NCBI RefSeq assembly: GCF_007994135.1
Contig: NZ_VLKF01000001.1
Coordinates: 2,232,001 to 2,296,000, forward strand
Reading direction: 5' to 3'
DNA length: 64,000 nt
Source: Modestobacter roseus
GTDB lineage: Bacteria; Actinomycetota; Actinomycetes; Mycobacteriales; Geodermatophilaceae
Under the pieces are notes generated by a model, which saw only the letters and a list, made by a program, of their open reading frames with translations, did not search any database and was not told where the DNA came from. The position numbers and the translations under genes are program-made. Position 1 is the first letter of the stretch. The number at the start of each line of letters is the position of its first letter. Below, piece after piece: positions 14,794 to 23,206 of the stretch.

Positions 14794-15878
14794 CCGAGCA
14801 GCAGACCGGCCTCACCCCCGAGGACCTCATCGCCGCAATCGAGGAGTGCCACGCCAACGGCTGGACCGACGGCCTCCCCGTCGTCCCGCCCATCCCGAGC
14901 CTGGTGCACCGCTTCCTCGAGCACACCGACCGCTCGCCGTCCGAGGTCATCTGGACGATGACGCAGGTCAAGCGCGGCTGCACCGTCCAGGCCGCGGCGA
15001 TCAACGCCGCCATGGCCGGCTGCCTCCCCGAGCACTTCCCCGTCGTCCTCGCCGCGCTCGAAGCCGCGGTCGACGAGGGCTGGCCGGCCCTGGGCGGCTG
15101 GCAGAGCACCACCGGCGGCGGCCCGCTGCTCGTCGTCAACGGCCCTGTCCGCACCGAGCTCGGCTTCAACTCCCAGGGCAACGTGTTCGGCCCCGGCTTC
15201 CGCGCCAACGCCACCGTCGGCCGGGCGATGCGGTTGATCATCATGAACGCCTACGGCATCCGCCCGCACGAGCTCGACCAGGCCACCCAGGGCTTCCCGG
15301 GCAAGTTCTCCCTCTGCATCGCGGAGAACGAGGAGGAGAGCCCCTGGGAGCCGCTGTCGGTCACCCTCGGCCACGACGCCGGCGCCAGCACCGTGTCGGC
15401 GCTGCACACCCGCAGCACCGAGCACGTCGACAACCGCAACACCGGCGACCCGAAGGCCGTGCTCAACGACATCGCCGACACCTGCGGGCGGATCGGGTCG
15501 ATGACCCGCCGGTTCCGCCGGGTCGGCGTGGTCATCGGCCCTGAGCACGCGCAGCTGCTGGCTTCGCACGGGATGAGCAAGCAGGACGTCCGCGAGTACC
15601 TGGCCGAGCACAGTGGCCGGACGGCGGGTGCCCTGCGCGCGGCCGGCCGGGGCGAGTCGACCGCCGTCTTCTCCAACCACCCGACCGCGGCGGCGTTCGA
15701 CGAGAAGCAGGCGTCGGACATCGAGCAGATCCCGGACGACGACCTCGTGACGTCGCTGCGCACGCCAGACGACGTCATCGTGGTGGTCGCCGGCGCCGCC
15801 AACGCCGGGATCTCCACGGTCGTGCAGACGCTGGGCTTCCCGACCAAGACGATCGGCACCGCCGTCGTCCGCCGCTGA
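14790..15878 (+). CDS. Uncharacterised partner of the UGSC selenoprotein
   Basis: This encodes 362 residues from GTG 14790, overlapping the UGSC stop by 4 bp (GTGA), so the two are translated together. Conserved-looking blocks: NGWTDGLPVVPP near the N-terminus, VKRGCTVQAAAINAAMAGCL, WQSTTGGGPLLVVNGP, NAYGIRPHELDQATQG, and a C-terminal VVVAGAANAGIS...FPTKTIGTAVVRR. There is no signal peptide or membrane segment. I do not know a biochemical role for this family. Coupling suggests it works with the selenoprotein, perhaps as the substrate-handling subunit. The last 97 bp are duplicated at 17406-17502. Confidence 0.8.
   Translation: MTEQQTGLTPEDLIAAIEECHANGWTDGLPVVPPIPSLVHRFLEHTDRSPSEVIWTMTQVKRGCTVQAAAINAAMAGCLPEHFPVVLAALEAAVDEGWPALGGWQSTTGGGPLLVVNGPVRTELGFNSQGNVFGPGFRANATVGRAMRLIIMNAYGIRPHELDQATQGFPGKFSLCIAENEEESPWEPLSVTLGHDAGASTVSALHTRSTEHVDNRNTGDPKAVLNDIADTCGRIGSMTRRFRRVGVVIGPEHAQLLASHGMSKQDVREYLAEHSGRTAGALRAAGRGESTAVFSNHPTAAAFDEKQASDIEQIPDDDLVTSLRTPDDVIVVVAGAANAGISTVVQTLGFPTKTIGTAVVRR
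15781..15877 (+). repeat. 97-bp direct repeat, copy 1 (3' end of the UGSC partner gene)
   Basis: Identical to 17406-17502 except for three substitutions (about 97 percent). The two copies bracket the AbiEi/AbiEii cassette with a period of 1625 bp. Copy 1 is the functional gene end. Confidence 0.92.
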
Positions 15879-15942
15879 TCCGGTCCCCCGTTTCGTCCTG
15901 CGCCGCGGAACGGCCTCCAGGAACCTTCATCACTAGCCGAAT

Positions 15943-15961
15943 ACTTATCCGAGAGATAAGT
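15943..15961. promoter_or_regulatory. Palindromic operator candidate of the AbiE pair
   Basis: ACTTATC-CGAGA-GATAAGT is a perfect 7-bp inverted repeat with a 5-bp spacer, 27-46 bp upstream of the abiEi start, in an unusually AT-rich patch that probably holds the promoter. AbiEi antitoxins repress their own operon by binding inverted repeats. Confidence 0.6.
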
Positions 15962-15988
15962 TCCTGCACAGTGACAAGGGAGGCAGCC

Positions 15989-16612
15989 GTGGCCGGAGCA
16001 CTCGACGTCATGACCCGCGCTCCGCTCCGGACGGTACGGCCGCGCGACCTCGCCGCGGTGTACACCCAGCCCAACGTCCAGCTGACGCGGCTGACCCGAC
16101 AGGGCCGCGTCCGCAAGGTGGCGGCCGGCCTGTACTACGCCCTCCCCGACGACCGGGACCCCGCGTGGCTGCCCACGCTCGAAGCTGCCGCCGCGGGCGC
16201 TGCCACCGCGTTGTACGGCGACCGGGTCCCGGTGCTCATGCACGTGACGGCGGCTCGCCTGCACGGCGCCCTCCCGCGCGCCATCACCCAGGCCGTGGTC
16301 GCCGTCCCCGCGCAGCACCGCGCCCTTCAGGTGCTGGACCGCCCCACGGGGGTGATCACGTTCGTCACCCGGGACGTCGAGGCGCTCGATGCGGTGCTCG
16401 TCCGCACGGACCTGGGACCTGCACTGGTGACGACACCCGAGCAGACCGTGCTCGACCTGACGAAGCGTCCCGCTCTGGCCGGCATGCCGGGAGAGGTCCG
16501 GGACGCCGTCCGGACGCTGCTCCCCCGCTGTGCGCCGGACCGCCTGGACGAGATCGCGCGCGAGCAACGGATGGGCACGACCCTGGCGCGTCTGCGCGCG
16601 GAACACCCGTGA
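15989..16612 (+). CDS. abiEi: AbiEi-type antitoxin (type IV TA)
   Basis: This encodes 207 residues. GTG 15989 is chosen because GGGAGG lies 5 nt upstream; GTG 15971 is upstream of that site and less likely. The N-terminal winged-helix (LRTVRPRDLAAVYTQPNVQLTRLTRQGRVRKVAAGLYYAL) is the DNA-binding antitoxin domain. The rest has AbiEi C-terminal features (TAARLHGALPRA, TTPEQTVLDL). In type IV systems AbiEi represses transcription and counters the nucleotidyltransferase without forming a stable complex. Its stop overlaps the toxin start by 4 bp. Confidence 0.88.
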   Translation: MAGALDVMTRAPLRTVRPRDLAAVYTQPNVQLTRLTRQGRVRKVAAGLYYALPDDRDPAWLPTLEAAAAGAATALYGDRVPVLMHVTAARLHGALPRAITQAVVAVPAQHRALQVLDRPTGVITFVTRDVEALDAVLVRTDLGPALVTTPEQTVLDLTKRPALAGMPGEVRDAVRTLLPRCAPDRLDEIAREQRMGTTLARLRAEHP

Positions 16613-17394
16613 CGCCGCGTCGATCGCGAGGCCTGGATGCCGCAGAGGCGGCCGCAGTCCGGGAGCAGTTCGGCGTCGCGGACGAGCAGGTGCTGCGAGA
16701 CCACGCCATCAGTCACGTCCTGGGGGCCCTGTCCGCGGCCGGCCTGCACGATGACCTGGTCTTCTTCGGCGGCACCGCGCTGTCCCGGACCTTCCTGCCC
16801 ACCCTGCGACTCAGCGAGGACATCGACCTCATCGCCAGCGCGCCACGCGGGGTGATCGGACCTGCCATCGAGGCTGCTGTCTCGACGGGCCTCCAGCGGT
16901 CCCACGGCACCGTCAGCTGGCTGCCTCCCCTCGCCGCGACCCGAGGCCCCGCCTCGAGCGTGCTGGTCGTGACCGACACCATCTCCATCCGAGTGCAGCT
17001 GCTCTCGGCCACGGGGTACCCGCGCTGGCCGGTCGAACTGCGTCCGTTGGAGCAGCGGTTCAGCGACGCCCCGCCCGCATCGATGGTCACACCGACCGCT
17101 GCCGCTTTCGCGGGCTGGAAAGCAGCCGCCTGGCACGACCGATCGGCGGCGCGCGACCTCTACGACCTGTGGGGCCTGGCTGCGGCCGGCCTCATCGACC
17201 GCGAGGCCGCTCGACTGTTCTGTGAGCACGGCCCCACGGCCGGCCACGTGCAGCCCTGGATGTTCGACCATGCCCCCAGCGAGGCCGAGTGGCTGACTGC
17301 ACTCGGCCATCAGGGTCGCGTCCAGGTCGGCCCGGTGGACGCCCGGGACACGGTCCGGGCAGCGTGGACCGCTGCCGTGGACGCCGATGGCTGA
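16609..17394 (+). CDS. abiEii: AbiEii nucleotidyltransferase toxin
   Basis: This encodes 261 residues from GTG 16609 (GTGA overlap with abiEi). The nucleotidyltransferase signature is clear: FFGGTALSR (GG-x-A-L) followed by LRLSEDIDLIA (D-x-D), the metal-binding pair of DNA polymerase beta-like NTases. The C-terminal AAWHDRSAARDLYDLWGLA matches the conserved R-D-x-x-D-L motif. Such toxins modify tRNA or other RNA acceptor ends and cause abortive infection. It appears intact. The cassette is flanked by a gene-end duplication. Confidence 0.88.
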   Translation: MTPRRSRGLDAAEAAAVREQFGVADEQVLRDHAISHVLGALSAAGLHDDLVFFGGTALSRTFLPTLRLSEDIDLIASAPRGVIGPAIEAAVSTGLQRSHGTVSWLPPLAATRGPASSVLVVTDTISIRVQLLSATGYPRWPVELRPLEQRFSDAPPASMVTPTAAAFAGWKAAAWHDRSAARDLYDLWGLAAAGLIDREAARLFCEHGPTAGHVQPWMFDHAPSEAEWLTALGHQGRVQVGPVDARDTVRAAWTAAVDADG

Positions 17395-17405
17395 CCCGGA
17401 GATCC

Positions 17406-17502
17406 TGGTGGTCGCCGGCGCCGCCAACGCCGGGATCTCCACGGTCGGGCAGACGGTGAGCTTCCCGACCAAGACGATCGGCACCGCCGTCGTCCGCCGC
17501 TG
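17406..17502 (+). repeat. 97-bp direct repeat, copy 2 (orphan gene end)
   Basis: Second copy of the C-terminal coding segment (VVAGAANAGIS...FPTKTIGTAVVRR), starting 9 bp after the abiEii stop codon. It has no gene in front of it and no stop at the corresponding place (CTGG for CTGA). It is therefore a displaced or duplicated gene end rather than a gene. Confidence 0.92.
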
Positions 17503-17617
17503 GTCCGTTCCCGCCGCCTCCCCCCGCCACAGTGGCCACTTCGGCGAAGAGAGGCGGCGCCGGGATCAGCAGCGCTTCCAGCCCCGGGCTCGGGACAACG
17601 AGCCGCGGGCGCGGTGG

Positions 17618-17822
17618 TCACAGCTGGAGATGCAGTCGCAATGCCTCGTCGAGCTCCTGCATGAGGTCGGCCGGCACGCGGCCGAGCACCGGTCCGATGC
17701 GCTTCAGGGCAACCGACCGGATCTGCTCTGCCTGCGCCTTCGAGTCAGCGGCGAGACCGGTGCGGCCGGCGGGTTCCCCGGACCGGATCGAGGTCGATGA
17801 GCCGGACCTCACCGCGACGCAT
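17618..17822 (-). pseudogene. MazF toxin remnant with internal deletion
   Basis: It begins as MazF ([19 protein letters not shown] at 17822). It then jumps, out of frame, to the C-terminus: [20 protein letters not shown], then PVLGRVPADLMQELDEALRL and a stop. Against the intact paralogue at 27035-27382 it has lost roughly 45-50 codons, including the RNase core ([12 protein letters not shown]...VTIVPVTS). It cannot make an active toxin. The cognate antitoxin upstream is intact. Confidence 0.85.
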
Positions 17823-18036
17823 CGGCCGGGCCATCCGCCACCGTCGTGTCCCACACGGTTGCGTCGTCCGTCTCCCACTCACCCCACGCTGCGGCGTAGT
17901 CCTGCTCGAGCTCCGCCTCCCGCAACAGCCGGAGTGCGTGCTGGATGACCGCGGAACGTCCCTTCAACCCCGACGTGCGGGCGTACTCGTCCAACAGCGC
18001 GACGTCCGCATCGGACAGACTGACGCTCAGCTTCAC
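17809..18036 (-). CDS. MazE-like ribbon-helix-helix antitoxin, toxin partner lost
   Basis: This encodes 75 residues from GTG 18036 ([20 protein letters not shown]), behind AAGGAG. The RHH domain runs through [22 protein letters not shown]. It is about 80 percent similar by eye to the antitoxin at 27369-27608, with the same start region and the same C-terminal DASR ending. Its gene overlaps the 5' end of the broken mazF by 14 bp, as in the intact locus. As an orphan antitoxin it could still bind the paralogous toxin or operator. Confidence 0.82.
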   Translation of the reverse strand: MKLSVSLSDADVALLDEYARTSGLKGRSAVIQHALRLLREAELEQDYAAAWGEWETDDATVWDTTVADGPADASR

Positions 18037-18109
18037 ACCGGCATGCTCCTTCGGTGGCACTCCGGTAGCAATCAGCGCGGTGCACCCCGACCGCAGTCAC
18101 CCCGCTCAG

Positions 18110-19679
18110 CTACCGGCGGCGCCTGCGGGTGCCGAACAGGCCGCGGGTGATCTCCCGGCCCAGCGCGGACGCCGCCGACCGCGTGAACGACCGGAACGCC
18201 GCCGAGCCGAGCACGTCGGCGACCACGCCACCGGACGGTTCGGGCTCTCGCTCCGGCGGACGACGACGCGGTGCCGGCCTCCTCTCGACGGGCGCATCGG
18301 CAGCGACCGATGGCGGGGCGAGCCGAGCGGCCAGCCGCTCGTACGCCGACTCCCGGTCCACCGGCTGCCCGTACTTCGCCGTCAGCGGCGACCCCGCGAC
18401 GGACTGCTGCAGGTCGCCCTCGGGGACCGGACCCATCAGCGACCGCGGCGCCCGCAGCATCGTCCACGCCAGCGGCGTCGGCGTCCCACGGTCGGACAGC
18501 ACCGTCACCGGCCGCCTCGCCGGTGCCCAGCGAGGTGAGCATCTCGGCGACGTCGTAGTCGGTCGACGTCGGGAAGGTCTTCACCGTCTTGCGCAGCGCG
18601 GTGGCGTCCTCTGGGGTGAACGTGCGCAGCGCGTGCTGCACCCGGTTGCCCAGCTGACCCAGCACCGACGACGGCACGTCGGTCGGGTTCTGCGTCACGA
18701 AGAACACCCCGACGCCCTTGCTCCGGATCAGCCGCACCGTCTGCGTCACCGACTCGAGGAACGCCTTGCTCGCCCCGGTGAACAGCAGGTGCGCCTCGTC
18801 GAGGAAGAACACCAGCTTCGGCTGCTCGACGTCGCCGACCTCGGGCAGCTCCTCGAACAGCTCGGCCAGCAGCCACATGAGGAACGTGGAGAACAGCGCC
18901 GGCCGGTCCTGCACCGCCGGCAGCTCCACCGCGCTGATCACCCCGCGCCCGTCGGCGGCCGTCCGCAGCAGGTCCGCCGGCTCCCACTCCGGCTCGCCGA
19001 AGAAGACGTCGCCGCCCAGCTGCTCCAGCCCGATCAGCTCGCGCAGCAGGACACCCGCCGTGCTCGACGACAGCCCGCCCAGCCCCTTGAGGTCGGCCTT
19101 GCCCTCGTCGCTGACCAGCCAGCTGATCACCGACCGCAGGTCCTTGAGGTCCAGCAGCGGCAGCCCGGCCTGGTCGGCGTAGTGGAACACCAGCCCGAGC
19201 GAGCTCTCCTGCGTGGCGTTGAGGTCGAGCACCTTCGACAGCAGCACCGGCCCGAACTGGGTCATCGTGGCCCGCACCGGCACGCCCGGCCCGATGCCGC
19301 CCAGCGACAGGTACTCGACCGGGTAGCCGGTCGGCGTCCAGGTGTCGGCGGTGTCCGCGGCGCGCGTCACGACCCGGTCGCCGCCGGCCCCCGGCGCCGC
19401 CAGACCGCTCAGGTCGCCCTTGATGTCGGCGACCACCACCGGCACGCCCGCCGCCGAGAGCTGCTCGGCCATCAGCTGCAGCGTCTTCGTCTTGCCCGTG
19501 CCGGTGGCGCCGGCGATGAGGCCGTGCCGGTTGAGCATCGCCAGGGGCAGCTGCACCTGGGCGTCGGGGTGCGGCCGGCCGTCGTGCACCACCGAGCCGA
19601 GCACCAGCGCCGGGCCGGCGGTCGCGTAGCCGGCGGCGATGCGCGCCGCGGCGTCGTCCGCAGAGGTCGTCTCCGTCAC
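18110..19679 (-). pseudogene. HerA/YjgR-type ATPase (DUF853), single frameshift near the 3' end
   Basis: From GTG 19679 the protein has Walker A IAGATGTGKTKTLQ, IKGDLSGLA, Walker B KLVFFLDEAHLLF and VFFVTQNPTDVP, the hallmarks of the DUF853 helicase HerA-like family. About 390 codons in, at LGTGEA (near 18515), the continuation VTVLSDRGTPTPLAWTMLRA lies in another frame and runs to the stop at 18110. One base too many (or two missing) in a GGCGAGGCGGCCGGTGACG stretch explains it. ATPase motifs are intact, so a truncated product may be made. Sequencing error is the main alternative. Confidence 0.8.
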
Positions 19680-19869
19680 CGTGCGGACGCTAGCGCCCGC
19701 CGCCGCAGTCTGCGCCTCCACGGAACCGCCCGGCCCGTGCACGCACGGTCAGAAACGCCGTAGGCGCACGCCGCTCGACCGCGCACGCACCGGCGATCGA
19801 CGGCGCACGCGAGGAGACTCCAGGTTGCGGCGGTGCCGCCGGTGCCCGCCGCGGGGAGGTGCCACGGCC

Positions 19870-20493
19870 ATGTTCGCCAGGACCACCATCATCCGCGGAG
19901 AGCCCGCCGCGGTGGACGCGGGCATCGCGCACGTCCACGACTCCACCTGGCCGACGCTGCGGGGCATGAGCGGGTGCGTCGGGATGTCGATGCTCGCCGA
20001 CCGGGAACTGGGCCGGTGCATCGTGACCAGCGCGTGGGCCGACGAGTCGGCGATGCACGCCAGCGCTGGCGCGGTGGACGACGTCCGCCGGCAGGCCACC
20101 GAGGTGATGCGCGCCGACGCCGTCGAGGTCGGCGAGTGGCGGATCGCCGTGCTGCACCGGATGCGGCCCACCGGCGGCAGTGCCGCCACCCGGGTCATCT
20201 GGGCAGACCAGCCCCCCGGCACCGCCGAGGCGACCATCGACGCCTTCCGGTTGAGCCTGCTGTCGCAGCTGGAGGACCTGCCCGGCTTCTGCAGCGTCAG
20301 CGTGCTCCTGGACGCCGACGAGCAGCACAGCGTCACCGCGGTCACCTACGACAGCCGCGACGCCATGCACCAGGCCAGCGGGCCGGCCATCGCGCTGCGC
20401 GAGAGCTTCAGCCGGTCGGTCGGGATGGTCATCACCGAGACCGCCGAGTTCGACCTGGTGCTGGCCCACCTGCGCGTGCCCGAGATGGCCTGA
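19870..20493 (+). CDS. Two-domain dimeric alpha/beta-barrel (ABM-like) protein
   Basis: This encodes 207 residues from ATG 19870. The sequence reads as two similar halves. Each has a beta-alpha-beta pattern of the antibiotic biosynthesis monooxygenase/stress-responsive barrel fold ([15 protein letters not shown] in half 1; [15 protein letters not shown] in half 2, ending [21 protein letters not shown]). Such folds include cofactor-free oxygenases and heme-binding or structural proteins; no specific activity can be assigned. A decayed relative of the C-terminal half is at 55023-55213. Confidence 0.65.
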   Translation: MFARTTIIRGEPAAVDAGIAHVHDSTWPTLRGMSGCVGMSMLADRELGRCIVTSAWADESAMHASAGAVDDVRRQATEVMRADAVEVGEWRIAVLHRMRPTGGSAATRVIWADQPPGTAEATIDAFRLSLLSQLEDLPGFCSVSVLLDADEQHSVTAVTYDSRDAMHQASGPAIALRESFSRSVGMVITETAEFDLVLAHLRVPEMA

Positions 20494-20599
20494 GGCGACC
20501 CGGGTCAGAGCGGCGCAGCCCTCGCTGCCTCGCGCGTCCGCGTGGCTGCTTCCCGATAACACAGATGCGGAATGGTGCCCGGCTGCGGATCATCTCCGC

Positions 20600-20812
20600 A
20601 TGCCCGACCTGCACCTGCGCAACGTCCCCGCCGAGGTGGTCGACCGGCTCACCCGGCTGGCCACGCGCGAGCACACCTCGGTGAGCGCGGTGGCGATCCG
20701 CGAACTCACCCACGCCGGCCGGCGGGCGGGCAACCCAGCACTGCTGGCGCGCCTCCCGGACACCGGCATCGACCTCGACGAGATCGTCGCCGCCGTGCAC
20801 GCCGGCCGCTGA
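20600..20812 (+). CDS. Orphan VapB/FitA-like RHH antitoxin
   Basis: This encodes 70 residues. The N-terminus [36 protein letters not shown] is the FitA/VapB ribbon-helix-helix pattern and the tail ([26 protein letters not shown]) resembles a toxin-wrapping segment. No PIN-domain VapC follows: the next gene, 14 bp on, is convergent on the other strand. It may be the survivor of a lost TA pair. Confidence 0.7.
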   Translation: MPDLHLRNVPAEVVDRLTRLATREHTSVSAVAIRELTHAGRRAGNPALLARLPDTGIDLDEIVAAVHAGR

Positions 20813-20826
20813 CAGCCCCAGCCGGA

Positions 20827-21555
20827 TCACGCCAGTAGCCCGGCCAGCGTGGGCGCGCACTCGCGGACGCCGGCCGGCAGCTCCCGCACGCCCGCCCGGG
20901 CGCTCACCACCACCCCGGCCACGAGCTCCCCCGCCGACCGCACCGGCGCCACCGCGCAGCCCACCCCGTCGTGCAGCTCTCCCGTCTGCGAAGCCCAGTC
21001 CGCGGCCCGCACCTCGGCCAGGCAGGCGTCCAGCTGGTCCGGCCGGGTCACCGTCGCCGCGGTGAACCGGGTCAGCCGCGACGGCGGCAGCAGGTCCCGC
21101 CACTCCGGCTGCTCGGCCAGCAGCAGCCGCCCCGCCGCCGTCGCGTGCAGGTGCCGCTCGACCAGCGCCGGGTCGTGCAGCGGCAGGTCCGGGTCGACGT
21201 CGGCCACCCGCAGCGTCGTCGCGGTGTACAGCACCAGGTGCACCCCGGCCCGCACCTCCCGGCGCAGCTCGGCCAGCACCTCCCGCGCCGCCGACGGCAC
21301 CCGCACCGGCGCGATCGCCCCCGCCAGCCCGGCCACCTTCCGGCCCAGCGCGAACCCGCGCAGGTCCGGCAGCCGCACCAGGTACTCCTCCCCCACCAGC
21401 AGGTTCAGCAGCCGGTAGGCCGTGGCCGGCGGCAGCTCCAGCGCCGACGCCACCTCCTTCGCCGTCACCCCCGCCCCCAGCCGCGCCACGCACTCCAGCA
21501 CCGCCAGCGCGCTCTGCACCGCCTTCGGCTGGCGGCCGCTCAACCCCTCGGCCAT
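20827..21555 (-). CDS. IclR-family transcriptional regulator of the amine cluster
   Basis: This encodes 242 residues from ATG 21555 (MAEGLSGRQPKAVQS). The N-terminal winged HTH (VTAKEVASALELPPATAYRLLNLLVGEEYLVR) is followed by the IclR ligand domain (HLHATAAGRLLLA, GELHDGVGCAVAPVRSAGELVAGVVVSAR). Its start shares one base (TGATG) with the stop of the upstream permease, so permease and regulator are co-transcribed. The frame continues upstream to 21759 but inside the permease gene. It likely controls the permeases and amine oxidase. Confidence 0.9.
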   Translation of the reverse strand: MAEGLSGRQPKAVQSALAVLECVARLGAGVTAKEVASALELPPATAYRLLNLLVGEEYLVRLPDLRGFALGRKVAGLAGAIAPVRVPSAAREVLAELRREVRAGVHLVLYTATTLRVADVDPDLPLHDPALVERHLHATAAGRLLLAEQPEWRDLLPPSRLTRFTAATVTRPDQLDACLAEVRAADWASQTGELHDGVGCAVAPVRSAGELVAGVVVSARAGVRELPAGVRECAPTLAGLLA

Positions 21556-22979
21556 CAGGCCGCCAGCGACCCGGGCAGCACGCTGGCCAGCGTCGGCTCG
21601 TCGTACACACCGACGGACGAGAGCCGCTGCGGCCGCCGGAACCGCAGCCACAGCGCCCACGCCACCCCGGGCAGCAGCGCGCCGAGGTAGACCACCGTCA
21701 TCGCCCGGCCGCCCTGCCACGACTCCCCGCCCAGCGCCACCACCAGCACGAGCAGCCACAGCCCCGCTGCGCCCAGCCCGACCACCACCGGCGCCGGGGT
21801 CAGCTCACCGATCCGCCGCAGGAACGCCGGCGCCGCCACGCACACCAGCACGTAGGCCAGCACGTAGCCGAACGCCGACACGGTGATCGTGCCGGTCAGC
21901 ACCGACCGCCCACCCGCACCCGCCACCAGCGCGACGAACGGCACCGCCACCACCAGCGGCAACGCCAGCAGCAACGCCCGCACCGGGGTGCCGCGTCGCG
22001 CGTGCACCCGCCCGAGCGCCGCCGGCAGCACCCCCTCCCGGCCCATCGAGAACAGCACCCGGGCCAGCGCGTTCACCGACCCGGTCACGCAGGCGAAGAA
22101 CGACGCCGCGATCCCCGCGTCCAGCAGCCGCACCAGCCAGCCGATGTCCGCCGCCAGCGACGACACCGGCACCGGCCCGGTCAGCACCTCCAGCGGCGCC
22201 CGGCGCAGCAGCACCACCTGCGCCACCGCCCCGGCCAGGAACAGCACCCCCGCCACCGCCGGCGTCCCCAGCACCGCCCGCGGCACCGCCAGCAGCGGCC
22301 GCTGCGCCTCCACCCCCAGCACCCCGGCGCTCTCGAACCCCATGAACGCGGTCACCCCGAGCACCACGCCGATCGCGATCCCGCCCCAGCGCACCTCGCC
22401 GTCCACCAGCGGCGCCGCCGTCCCGGGGCCGCCGTCCAGCCGCAGCAGCAGCACGGCCAGCACCACCAGGACGACGCCGATCGACACCACCTCCAGCGCC
22501 AGCGCCACCCGCGCCGACAGCTGGATCCCGCGCACCGTGCACCACCCGGCCAGCCCACCCACCAGCAGCACCAGCAGCGCCACGGCCGACGACGGCAGCC
22601 CCAGCAGCGCGGCCAGGTACAGCGCGCACCCCACCAGCGCCGACATCGCGACCGCCGCGTAGCCGATCACCAGCGACCACCCGCCGACGACGGCGCCCAA
22701 CGGCCCCAGCCCCCGCGCGGTGTAGGTGTACAGCCCACCCACCGCGGCCAGCCGCTGCGCGAACAGCGACACGCACCAGCCGACCAGCAGCACCAGCACC
22801 GTCGCGGCGACCAGCACCGGCAGGGTGGCCCGGCCGGCGTCCACCAGCACGATCGCCGGCACCGTCACCATCGCCGCCGACGGCGCCAGCGCCGACACCG
22901 ACTGGGCCAGCACCTCCGGGAACGACAGCCGCCGCCGGTGCAGCCCGGCCACGGGCGAGATGCGGGCGAGTCGGGTCAC
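21555..22979 (-). CDS. APC-superfamily amino acid/polyamine permease
   Basis: This encodes 474 residues from GTG 22979, chosen for GGAGG 7 nt upstream; the frame is open further upstream but that part is Arg/Pro-rich. About 12 hydrophobic segments start near residue 25. The APC N-terminal glycine-rich motif is visible as ...SLFAQRLAAVGGLYTYTARGLGPLGAVVGGW, followed by FMGFESAGVLGVEAQRP, characteristic of family members. It imports an amino acid or amine by cation coupling. A second APC permease is divergently encoded, with an amine oxidase behind it. Confidence 0.85.
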   Translation of the reverse strand: MTRLARISPVAGLHRRRLSFPEVLAQSVSALAPSAAMVTVPAIVLVDAGRATLPVLVAATVLVLLVGWCVSLFAQRLAAVGGLYTYTARGLGPLGAVVGGWSLVIGYAAVAMSALVGCALYLAALLGLPSSAVALLVLLVGGLAGWCTVRGIQLSARVALALEVVSIGVVLVVLAVLLLRLDGGPGTAAPLVDGEVRWGGIAIGVVLGVTAFMGFESAGVLGVEAQRPLLAVPRAVLGTPAVAGVLFLAGAVAQVVLLRRAPLEVLTGPVPVSSLAADIGWLVRLLDAGIAASFFACVTGSVNALARVLFSMGREGVLPAALGRVHARRGTPVRALLLALPLVVAVPFVALVAGAGGRSVLTGTITVSAFGYVLAYVLVCVAAPAFLRRIGELTPAPVVVGLGAAGLWLLVLVVALGGESWQGGRAMTVVYLGALLPGVAWALWLRFRRPQRLSSVGVYDEPTLASVLPGSLAA

Positions 22980-23206
22980 GCGGGCGCCTCCAGGTCGGGA
23001 CGCCGGAGCGTAGGCAGCCGCCCGTTGCGCCGGTGTTACCGCCGAGGTCCGCGACCGCGTCGCCGAATGAGAAGACCCCCGCCCGGCTCTCCCACCCGGG
23101 ACGTCGCAGAACGTCAACGACCCCGAACGCGGCGGCAACCGGCCGCGGCCAGGGTCTGCGGGCAACGCGACGCCACCGGGGCGCCGCCGGACCCAGGAGA
23201 CCGCAG

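Noticed and set aside
17387..17800. A plus-strand frame (137 codons) after abiEii
   Set aside because: It consists of the duplicated gene-end segment followed by antisense of the MazF remnant; no start signal or own family.
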